23,635 nucleotides of DNA from a virus. The DNA lies in the IMG/VR virus record IMGVR_UViG_3300027320_000054, positions 1 through 23,635 of that record. One strand, given 5' to 3'. Numbering within the stretch: the first letter of the stretch is position 1; the number at the start of each line of letters is the position of its first letter. The notes beneath the pieces are model-generated. The model was not told the DNA's origin, searched no databases, and saw only the letters and a list, made by a program, of their open reading frames with translations. Made by a program: the position numbers and the translations under genes. This document shows, one piece after another, positions 1 to 6,268 of this stretch.

Positions 1-1
1 T

Positions 2-133
2 AAACGAGCAGAATTTGGACGGCGTGGTATCTCAAAACGAGAGACAGATCGGCTCGAAAAACTCGGGGTTTTAAAAGCCTCTGGAAATGGATATTTAATC
101 AATGACGACCTCGTTGAAGCGCTGAGGAAGTAA
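2..133 (+). CDS. C-terminal fragment of an unrecognised protein
   Basis: An open frame enters from the left edge and ends at TAA 131-133, giving 43 residues. The visible part is charged, with a helix-like stretch (RETDRLEKLGVLKASG) followed by NGYLINDDLVEALRK. The LEKLGVLKASGNGYLI pattern could be the last helix and wing of a winged-helix domain, but this is only a guess. It is on the same strand and lies 7 bases before the homing endonuclease start; its last codons (GAGGAAG) supply that gene's probable ribosome binding site. The start and most of the gene are outside the window. Confidence 0.6.
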   Translation, partial: KRAEFGRRGISKRETDRLEKLGVLKASGNGYLINDDLVEALRK

Positions 134-140
134 TGCATAT

Positions 141-1010
141 ATGTTAATAGCTGAGGAGAATAACAGATTTGTATACGCCCTACACTGTCCATGGACTGGC
201 GAAGTAAGGTATGTAGGGAAGACTGCGCGAGGATCGAAGAGACCTCCGCAACACTTAGTGCTTTCTTCGTGGTTTAAGAAGTCTACTCACAAGGAGAAAT
301 GGATTGCTAAGTGTGTGAATGCAGGGCGCAAACCAGAGTGGTCTATTCTGGCTTACTGTTGTGATGATGAATCCCTTGATTACAAAGAAATAGAGCTTAT
401 AGCGCTGTATAGGTCTATAGGATTCAATCTTACTAATAGTACTGAGGGGGGAGAAGGTGGAATACCTACAGAAGCCACTAGGAAGAAGATGTCTAAGGCG
501 CACAAGGGGAAGAAGCATTCCCTAGAGACTAGGAAGAAGATGTCTAAGGCGCACAGGGGGAAGAAATTATCTGAAGCACATGCGGCCACGCTTCGTGCGG
601 CTAATACTGGAAAGAAGCATTCCCTAGAGACTAGGAAGAAGATGTCTAAGGTGCACAAGGGGAGAAAGCATTCCGAAGAATCTATAGAAAAAATGTCTAA
701 GGCAAAAAGGGGGAAGAAACACACTGAGAAATCAAGACGCAATATGTCTAAGGCAAAAATGGGGAAGAAATTGTCTGAAGCACATAAATCCAGTTTAAAG
801 GCTTCTAGAATTTCGACAAGGGACGCCAGAAGAAACGCAGAACATTATGTTCCTAGGGCAAACCCACACAACATAACATTAGATCTTGCTAATAAAATAC
901 GAGAAGAGTACGTACCAAGGAAGAATGGGGCTGCTGCCTTAGCTAAAAAGTATGGCCTCACTAGGATGATAGTTAGGGGTATCCTAACTAGAAAGACGTG
1001 GGACAGGTAG
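141..1010 (+). CDS. GIY-YIG homing endonuclease with NUMOD3-like repeats
   Basis: 289 residues. The N-terminal GIY-YIG nuclease domain shows VYALHCP (11-17) and YVGKT (24-28), a following R34 and H38, a glutamate in YKEIELIALY (81-90) and FNLTNSTEGG (95-104). These match the order of conserved residues in the I-TevI-type domain. Residues about 113-214 are six 17-residue units of the kind KKMSKAHKGKKHSLETR, the NUMOD3 DNA-binding type of phage homing enzymes. The C-terminus (about 245-289) looks like a small helix-turn-helix (AAALAKKYGLTRMIVRGIL). Such enzymes make a site-specific cut in phage genomes lacking the gene, so that repair copies it in. It is free-standing, not visibly in an intron. 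ATG 141 has GAGGAAG 12 bases upstream. Its last 13 bases overlap the annotated start of the next gene. The family call is firm; the target site is unknown. Confidence 0.9.
   Translation: MLIAEENNRFVYALHCPWTGEVRYVGKTARGSKRPPQHLVLSSWFKKSTHKEKWIAKCVNAGRKPEWSILAYCCDDESLDYKEIELIALYRSIGFNLTNSTEGGEGGIPTEATRKKMSKAHKGKKHSLETRKKMSKAHRGKKLSEAHAATLRAANTGKKHSLETRKKMSKVHKGRKHSEESIEKMSKAKRGKKHTEKSRRNMSKAKMGKKLSEAHKSSLKASRISTRDARRNAEHYVPRANPHNITLDLANKIREEYVPRKNGAAALAKKYGLTRMIVRGILTRKTWDR
477..782 (+). repeat. 51-bp periodic tandem array inside the homing endonuclease
   Basis: Six consecutive 51-bp units begin at 477, 528, 579, 630, 681 and 732. The 9-mer ATGTCTAAG recurs at 489, 540, 642, 693 and 744, exactly in phase; only the third unit (579-629) has lost it. 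Neighbouring units are almost identical at DNA level, including AAGAAGCATTCCCTAGAGAC, which is seen twice. Each unit encodes 17 residues of the NUMOD3-like DNA-binding array, so this is a coding repeat and not a CRISPR. Confidence 0.92.
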
Positions 1011-3997
1011 TGTTGAAAAAATCAGACGGAATTCTTGACCTAATGAAGGCAGCCGACCCGCTAGCGTCTGCCCGTGCCGATTCCCCAACCTCACCCACCA
1101 GTGCAGCTCCGGTAGGGGGCGGGGGAGGTGCTTCGGCTGCAGGGAACTCGTCTGCGGGAGCCCCCGCTGCTGGAGCAGAGGGTCGGAAGCGTGGAGGAAA
1201 GTACATCAAGAGGGAGTGGGTTAACGGCTCCTGGAAGTACACCTACCAGGATGACCCAAGCGAAGGCGCACACGGCTTTGCAGATGCTTTCAGGGATACG
1301 CACAGCGTAGACGCTCTACCTCAGCACCACAACCCTAGCGAAGACAACGCAAACGCAGAGGAAGCCTACAGGTTAGCTAGGCAGCAAGGTCCACAAAATG
1401 AGCCTGGGAAAAAGGGTGAGATTACGATGCCCGCCACAGGGCAGAATTTTACGGTTGAGCTGCGCAAGGCTCCTCCATCGGCGAAGCACAATTGGGAGAT
1501 TAAGCTTAAACCAGTAGGCCCTATGATTAATGAGGACTATATTACCGGACCTTGGGCAACCCACACAAGTAAGGCGACTCCCGAAGAGGCATGGGACGAG
1601 TTCAATACGTTCATGCGGCTTCAGCTGGCAGTAGACTCCGCCGTAGCCAGTGGTAGGATCAAGACTCCTGAAATAAAGGATAATATCACTGGCCGTGTGC
1701 ATGGGAGGGTAGTCAAGGTAGCTCAGCCGTATGACAAAAAAACTAATCGATTTATTGATCCAAAAGGCAAGAAGATAAAAGAGATCTCTAGAGGTTGGAA
1801 GATTGTACTTGATAAGGGTAGCTTCCTTTACAACAAGTTTTCAGGTAAAACCACTATTTATGCGCCTAATGAGGCTAGAATTGAAGAGTTTGCAAACCAC
1901 CTAAACAACGCTGTAAACAGGATTTCATCGCTTCTTAAAAGGCTTACCGACCTGGGAATCTCCACTAATATGGATGATTATACCGCAGACTCCATGAAGA
2001 GTAGGGGTATGGATACCGGTCATATTCTGGCTTCAGGCGCTCTTCCCATTAAGGCCGGAAGAACTGGCCCTGGGCACGGTCTTCGTAGGCGGGCGTACAT
2101 GAATGACTGGGGTTCCGACGAGAATCGATTGAACGCTATGAGGGACATCGCACGTGAGTACGGACCCTCAATTACGGCCATAAATAACCCGAAGATAGAC
2201 CCTGGAGAACTGTCCAACATGGCTGCGGACCCAGCCGACGCCCCAATAGTAGGAGCTATCGGCGATATTGTAGACACCTGGCACCCAGATACTAAGAGAC
2301 CTGGCCATACCATGGAGTACGAGCTAAAGAGGAGAGTACAATCTCGTGTCGCAACTAAGGCTTTTAATGTACAGGCCGGGAATGAAGGCTTCGCAGAGCT
2401 ACAGAGACTAGACGCAGAAGCCCGTGCGGACGTTGCGGCGAATGCACCTCCTCCTGAAGTAGAGGTTGCTACTGCGGAAGAGAAAGAGGAGTTCAAGCTA
2501 AGCCCTCAAGAAAGAGGCGCTCTCAGGATTAGTGATTTAACGGATAGGGCAGACTCGTTTATTCAAAGTGCAAAGGACGAGGACCTAAAAGCTATAGCTA
2601 ATCAGTTTAAGCAGGCTCTCAGTGGAGCAGGTTCAGAAGTCGCTGAAGGAGGTGACGGAAGAGTCATAACTCAAACTGTGGACGACGTCAGAGATTGGGC
2701 TAACAGGGTGCTAAATAGTCAGGGGCGTGGTGCTGATATCGTTACGTTAAACGAGCATCTTTGGCCAGTAGAGAAGTCATTTAGGTCTGTAGTAGCACTG
2801 GAAAAGGCTATACTAGCTATGTCAGAAGAAGAATACTTCGAGAAAGCCAACTTCACCTACTCCCACAAAGAGGGTAACGACATGTACCCTAGGTACGTGT
2901 ACAAGGATGAAGCAGGGAATGTGTCCACCAGGGGCAACGCCCCTCAAGGACACGCAGACTACAACAGCGCGTTCGGAGACGCAGCAGACGATGCCATGTC
3001 TCCTGAGAATGCTCCACAGTTCTACTCACAGGATGGTAGGAAGCTGTCTAGGGCCCCGTACACCGGGGCAGACGTCCAGTGGAACCGGAACTACCATCGC
3101 AACGACCCGGAGAACCTATGGGCCGCTAGGTGGGTTAACCCTGTCACTGGAGACCACGAGTACTCATATATCGACTCAGACCTTCGAGGAAACCCACAGT
3201 TCCAGATAAACCGGCAGAATTCTTTAACAGACAACAGACTGCCGCACTTCCGGCAGTACGTAGCTGCTTTGTTCAAGTCCAACCACCAGAAAGATAAGAT
3301 TGTGGCTGTGGCTCTCGCACTGCTAGACCAAGGCAGGTTTAGGGTTCGTGAGCTAATGGCTCTAAAGGTTGGCGACGTTAAACTTACCAGAGAGATACTT
3401 ACTATTGGTAAAAGGAAAGTATACGGGGGCCCTAACCTAGTGCAGCAGTTAGGGGCAATGATCTCCAATAGGGATCCGGGTGAGCCTCTGTTCATGGTGG
3501 CCCCAGTTAGTATGGATGGAGACATGGACTATTCAAATATGCGAAGGATAGGGCCTCACTTTATAGTTAACCTACTCGAAGAGGTAGGAGTCAGTGCAGA
3601 GTCCTTGCAGACCTACCACGCAAGTCAGACGTACTCCGTAGAGATACAGAGGGTATTTGGTTCTCACAACGCTAACTACGATGCTGCGCACCACTTCGCC
3701 CTCCTAGAGGTGGCGTCCGAGATGGGGCACGACTTGGGGAGGGTGGAAGATTTTGAGAGCGCTATCTACGCTATCGAGAGTGCAGCCGTAGACCCAATCG
3801 TAGTACAGTCCATTAAGCAGTCATGTGAAAAGATGGGCATAGGTACCGGTGGAGACACGTCCCTTTCCAGATTTGTACACGACTCAGTACCTCAGGTGTC
3901 AATGGTGTTGACAGGTCGCAATGAAGATGAAGAAGAATTCAGCAGATGGCTAAGGACTGTACCAGTGCATAACTTCCAGGCAAAGGCGGCAGCGTGA
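998..3997 (+). CDS. Large phage protein with degenerate topoisomerase IB-like C-terminal domain
   Basis: 999 residues from GTG 998. In-frame GTG 1010 and TTG 1013 are alternatives, the latter giving an N-terminus LKKSDGILDLMK that looks natural. A Gly/Ala/Pro/Ser-rich linker (about 25-67) is followed by GGKYIKREWVNGSWKYTY. The middle is not recognised. From about residue 708 the pattern follows topoisomerase IB: WAARWVNPVTGDHEYSY, then VALALLDQGRFRVREL (Arg 782 in the place of the first catalytic Arg), GKRK (Lys 805/807 on the expected hairpin), LQTYHASQTY (870-879) and EVASEMGH (His 911). At the second catalytic Arg there is Gln 871, and in the ending that should read Tyr-Leu-Asp-Pro there is AVDP (Ala 930). 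It is therefore probably not an active topoisomerase. It sits directly before the head genes, which suggests a virion or packaging role. A divergent tyrosine recombinase is the alternative. Confidence 0.7.
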   Translation: MGQVVLKKSDGILDLMKAADPLASARADSPTSPTSAAPVGGGGGASAAGNSSAGAPAAGAEGRKRGGKYIKREWVNGSWKYTYQDDPSEGAHGFADAFRDTHSVDALPQHHNPSEDNANAEEAYRLARQQGPQNEPGKKGEITMPATGQNFTVELRKAPPSAKHNWEIKLKPVGPMINEDYITGPWATHTSKATPEEAWDEFNTFMRLQLAVDSAVASGRIKTPEIKDNITGRVHGRVVKVAQPYDKKTNRFIDPKGKKIKEISRGWKIVLDKGSFLYNKFSGKTTIYAPNEARIEEFANHLNNAVNRISSLLKRLTDLGISTNMDDYTADSMKSRGMDTGHILASGALPIKAGRTGPGHGLRRRAYMNDWGSDENRLNAMRDIAREYGPSITAINNPKIDPGELSNMAADPADAPIVGAIGDIVDTWHPDTKRPGHTMEYELKRRVQSRVATKAFNVQAGNEGFAELQRLDAEARADVAANAPPPEVEVATAEEKEEFKLSPQERGALRISDLTDRADSFIQSAKDEDLKAIANQFKQALSGAGSEVAEGGDGRVITQTVDDVRDWANRVLNSQGRGADIVTLNEHLWPVEKSFRSVVALEKAILAMSEEEYFEKANFTYSHKEGNDMYPRYVYKDEAGNVSTRGNAPQGHADYNSAFGDAADDAMSPENAPQFYSQDGRKLSRAPYTGADVQWNRNYHRNDPENLWAARWVNPVTGDHEYSYIDSDLRGNPQFQINRQNSLTDNRLPHFRQYVAALFKSNHQKDKIVAVALALLDQGRFRVRELMALKVGDVKLTREILTIGKRKVYGGPNLVQQLGAMISNRDPGEPLFMVAPVSMDGDMDYSNMRRIGPHFIVNLLEEVGVSAESLQTYHASQTYSVEIQRVFGSHNANYDAAHHFALLEVASEMGHDLGRVEDFESAIYAIESAAVDPIVVQSIKQSCEKMGIGTGGDTSLSRFVHDSVPQVSMVLTGRNEDEEEFSRWLRTVPVHNFQAKAAA

Positions 3998-4203
3998 GAT
4001 TATCCCAAATAAAGTGCTCCTGCTCAGAGATTGTTCTAAAGTCTGTAGGAGACAACGAGAGCAAAATAAGGTCTAAAATACTAGTAATTAAGGGTGATGA
4101 AGTGTTTGCCGTGTGTAAGGGCTGTAATAAAGAGGTACAGGTACCACTGCAGTTAGACAGAGATGTAGCTAACCCACCACTTTTTATTAAAGATTACAAA
4201 TAG
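3994..4203 (+). CDS. Small CxC/CxxC probable zinc-binding protein
   Basis: 69 residues from GTG 3994, whose GTGA overlaps the TGA of the preceding gene (translational coupling); AAAGG sits 7 bases upstream. Cys pairs at 8/10 (CSC) and 41/44 (CKGC) are arranged like a small zinc ribbon. There is no other recognisable domain; the rest is beta-strand-like (KILVIKGDEVFAV) with a short charged tail. Phage Com-type regulators have such cysteine pairs, but no wider similarity is claimed. It is the last gene before a terminator hairpin that overlaps its stop codon, so it probably ends the upstream operon. A CxC plus CxxC arrangement recurs in the protein at 21104-21913. Confidence 0.7.
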   Translation: MRLSQIKCSCSEIVLKSVGDNESKIRSKILVIKGDEVFAVCKGCNKEVQVPLQLDRDVANPPLFIKDYK

Positions 4204-4228
4204 GGGTTGACAGACCCCTACTTTTATT
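4201..4228 (+). terminator. Hairpin overlapping a stop codon, probable terminator
   Basis: TAGGGGT (4201-4207) pairs with ACCCCTA (4214-4220) around a 6-base loop and is followed by the T-rich CTTTTATT. The stem begins at the TAG stop of the 69-residue gene. This looks like a short intrinsic terminator. The same bases include a TTGACA box. Confidence 0.6.
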
Positions 4229-4236
4229 GATACAAA
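4207..4236 (+). promoter_or_regulatory. Candidate sigma-70-type promoter before the head-maturation genes
   Basis: TTGACA (4207-4212) is separated by 18 bases from TACAAA (4231-4236), which is preceded by TG at 4228-4229 (an extended -10). The -35 box lies in the loop region of the upstream terminator hairpin. A transcript would start near 4243 and run through the strong hairpin at 4263-4295. The boxes are seen in the sequence; promoter activity is inferred. Confidence 0.4.
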
Positions 4237-4262
4237 GTCTATACACATTGTCGCTCCAATAG

Positions 4263-4305
4263 AGGGAGGACTTCGTATCAACGAAGTTCCTCCTTTACTT
4301 TTTTT
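4263..4305 (+). terminator. Strong rho-independent terminator or leader attenuator
   Basis: The stem 4263-4276 / 4281-4295 is about 14 bp with one bulged T (4288) and an ATCA tetraloop. Seven T follow at 4299-4305. It is the clearest intrinsic terminator in the window. It lies between the candidate promoter at 4207-4236 and the protease start at 4330, so it either ends read-through from upstream or attenuates the head operon. Confidence 0.85.
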
Positions 4306-4329
4306 CGGCAAGTGTAGACCTGTCAATTA

Positions 4330-5085
4330 ATGTCTAAAATCGAAGAAACATTCAAATTTTTCCTTCCTGCTACCATGGTGAAGGCCGGGAAAGACAAGGA
4401 TGGTAAGCGCTGGATCCAAGGAATTGCCAGCACCGACCATATGGACCTGCAGAACGAGTCCGTAAAGCAGGCAGGCCTAGATTTCTCGTATTTTCTAAAG
4501 CACGGCCACTTTAATAATGACCACCAGCAGGGGCCTGAGAATCTAGTAGGGGAGCCCACAGAGGCCAAACTAACTAAGGACGGCTTTTGGATTAAAGGGT
4601 TCATTTATAAAGGAAAAGAGTGTGCAGACTATTGGTGGGAGCACATCAACTCCCTAGCACAGTCTGGCTCTGATAGAAAAGTGGGCTTTTCTATCGAAGG
4701 CAAAGTTAAAAAGAAGAGTGGTACGAAGATTGTCTCTTGTTGGATCAAGAACGTCGCTATCACTGCAAACCCTGTCAACACCAACACCTGGGCGGAGATC
4801 GCAAAGTCTCTCTCCGGGTCTCTTTTAATTGAGGGTGAAGATGAGGAAGACGAGGAAAAGGCACTATCCGCTGGGAGCGCAGGAGGATTGGCGCTTCAAC
4901 CTGAATCCCTAGAGGGTTCCGAAAAAGTTACGACATACAAGTCACTGGCGGATGTTCCACCAGAGATGTCTCTTTCGCACGACGAGTACGTCACCGTACT
5001 CCAACTAGAGAAGGGGTGGAGTAGGGCCACTGCTGCAGCAGTTGTGGACGCTATCTTCATCTCCAAGGGTATCGAAAGTGTCTAA
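4330..5085 (+). CDS. Prohead serine protease (HK97/S78-like) with capsid-like tail motif
   Basis: 251 residues. The protease part (about 10-160) shows IQGIASTDHMDLQNESV, the His motif HFNNDH (60-65, His 65 the likely catalytic residue), GEPTEAKLTKDGFWIKGFI, the nucleophile motif VGFSIEG (118-124, Ser 121) and VAITANPVNTNTWAEIAKS. This is the usual order of phage capsid maturation proteases, which cleave scaffold and capsid N-termini inside the prohead. An acidic linker (168-177) leads to a tail with GGLALQPESLEGSEKVTT (185-202), which shares 12 of 18 residues without gaps with the capsid protein at 43-60. The last 50 residues look like a small helical domain. No clear Shine-Dalgarno precedes ATG 4330. 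It is followed by the scaffold and capsid genes. Confidence 0.85.
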   Translation: MSKIEETFKFFLPATMVKAGKDKDGKRWIQGIASTDHMDLQNESVKQAGLDFSYFLKHGHFNNDHQQGPENLVGEPTEAKLTKDGFWIKGFIYKGKECADYWWEHINSLAQSGSDRKVGFSIEGKVKKKSGTKIVSCWIKNVAITANPVNTNTWAEIAKSLSGSLLIEGEDEEDEEKALSAGSAGGLALQPESLEGSEKVTTYKSLADVPPEMSLSHDEYVTVLQLEKGWSRATAAAVVDAIFISKGIESV

Positions 5086-5092
5086 AGTAAAT

Positions 5093-5191
5093 ATGTCTAT
5101 AGTGGCAAAAGCCACTAATAAGGTAAGAAAATTAAAAGCCACAAACAATTCTGTTCTGTCGGCAGCTAGTAACAACATAGGAGAGAAATAA
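5093..5191 (+). CDS. Possible 32-residue basic peptide
   Basis: A short frame, ATG 5093 to TAA 5189-5191, fills most of the gap between the protease and the scaffold-like gene. The product is Lys/Asn/Ala-rich (MSIVAKATNKVRKLKATNNS...). There is no good ribosome site and no family is recognised. It could be chance: the gap is only 108 bases, and the frame also continues upstream out of phase with the protease. Its end contains the AGGAGA used by the next gene. Confidence 0.25.
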   Translation: MSIVAKATNKVRKLKATNNSVLSAASNNIGEK

Positions 5192-5193
5192 TT

Positions 5194-6249
5194 ATGGCAA
5201 CTGTAAAGAATGGCGACTTCCAGAAGTCTCTGGCCCGCCTACAGGACATGGCCAAAGGCTCTCAACTACATCACACCGGCAGTGACTCCAACCCAGGTAC
5301 CTGGGGAGGCGGAGCGCAGGAAGATTTAGATGAGCTTAATGGTGGAGATGTTCACATCGACGAAAACGGTACCGACTATAATGGAGTTCGCAAGTCACTT
5401 GCTAACAAGATTCGTAAGTCGGTAGCACTGACCAGTGCAGAGGTTGCAATTGCAGATGGAGTGAATCCACTTCCAGCAATTCAATCGCAACTTGCAAAGG
5501 GTATCAGGCTAACTCCAGAAGAGGCATGGGCACTAAAGGGTGGCTACAACTCTTCTACAGGTAAGTATCTATCCAAGGCGAGCACTAAGCCAGTAGACGG
5601 CGCTCCAAAGTCTGGTGAAGATGACGACGCTGGTAGCGTACCTGAAACCAACGCAGGCGGTAAAGAGTCTGAAGTAGAGCAAGATGCTAAGAAGTCTTTC
5701 AACGGTGCCGTTAATGGTTCCCTGGAGCTTTCTAAAGGTCTTGAGCTTTCTCCATTCCTTTACGAGCTTACGAACGCAATCGGTTCCGCATTGTCGGGTT
5801 CCGAGGGACGTATCTCTAAGTCTCTTGAGAGCACTCTAGGAGGCCTAGTTCGCCGAATTGAGTCTATCGAGAAGTCACAACGAGACGCAGCTGGCGCGCA
5901 GGACGAATTCAACAAGTCTCTAGCATCCGCAGTAGTAGGCATCGGAGAGTCTGTTGGAGCTTCTGCAGACGCAGTAGCGTACCAATCACAGCTCCCAGTA
6001 GGGGCACCTAAATCTCAGATGAGGGGCCAAGCTGGTGGAAACAATGGCATTAACGTAGTTAGTAAGTCTTACACAGGTCCAGGTGGACTCGACATGAACA
6101 TGTCAAAATCCGTCATTAGTGACGCACTCGTGGAACTTTCTAAAAGCAATGAAGTGACCCCTATTGAGGTAATTCGCTTCGAAAGCACCAACGACCTGGC
6201 CCCTGCGACTCGCGCAAAAGTGGAAGCCCTCGTACGCGGTGGAAACTAA
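5194..6249 (+). CDS. Scaffold/core-like head protein
   Basis: 351 residues, between the prohead protease and the major capsid protein, the usual place of a scaffolding or core protein. It has AGGAGA (5179-5184) at 9 bases. The protein is polar and low in complexity, with Gly/Asp-rich parts (25-60, 137-165) and a probable helical or coiled region (about 185-245). The dipeptide Lys-Ser occurs twelve times, often as hydrophobic-x-KS-hydrophobic (FQKSL, VRKSL, IRKSV, ISKSL, FNKSL, VSKSY, MSKSV). SLE or SIE triplets at 176-178, 210-212 and 224-226 resemble the S/A/G-x-E sites cut by giant-phage head proteases. Family membership cannot be proven from sequence; position and composition carry the call. 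It could also be a minor internal head protein. Confidence 0.6.
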   Translation: MATVKNGDFQKSLARLQDMAKGSQLHHTGSDSNPGTWGGGAQEDLDELNGGDVHIDENGTDYNGVRKSLANKIRKSVALTSAEVAIADGVNPLPAIQSQLAKGIRLTPEEAWALKGGYNSSTGKYLSKASTKPVDGAPKSGEDDDAGSVPETNAGGKESEVEQDAKKSFNGAVNGSLELSKGLELSPFLYELTNAIGSALSGSEGRISKSLESTLGGLVRRIESIEKSQRDAAGAQDEFNKSLASAVVGIGESVGASADAVAYQSQLPVGAPKSQMRGQAGGNNGINVVSKSYTGPGGLDMNMSKSVISDALVELSKSNEVTPIEVIRFESTNDLAPATRAKVEALVRGGN

Positions 6250-6255
6250 AGGATA

Positions 6256-6262
6256 AAGGAGA
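6256..6262 (+). promoter_or_regulatory. Strong Shine-Dalgarno of the major capsid gene
   Basis: AAGGAGA, extended as AAGGAGATAT and then ATC before ATG 6269, closely resembles the highly efficient leader of T7 gene 10 (the T7 capsid gene). It fits very high expression of this gene and fixes its start. Confidence 0.75.
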
Positions 6263-6268
6263 TATATC

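Noticed and set aside
380-742. Minus-strand frame with repeated LDIFFLVSRECFFP
   Set aside because: It is the antisense of the 51-bp NUMOD3 coding repeats; the periodicity is inherited from the plus-strand gene.
477-782. CRISPR-like direct repeats
   Set aside because: The 51-bp units are contiguous, have no variable spacers, and encode an in-frame protein repeat.
2020-2496. Minus-strand frame of 158 residues within the topoisomerase-like gene
   Set aside because: It is Ala/Ser-rich low-complexity sequence, a shadow of a real plus-strand gene, with no start signals.
3119-3802. Active tyrosine integrase of a temperate phage
   Set aside because: The domain matches topoisomerase IB order better, lacks the usual R..HxxR..Y set, is part of a 999-residue protein, and no attachment site or regulator is nearby.
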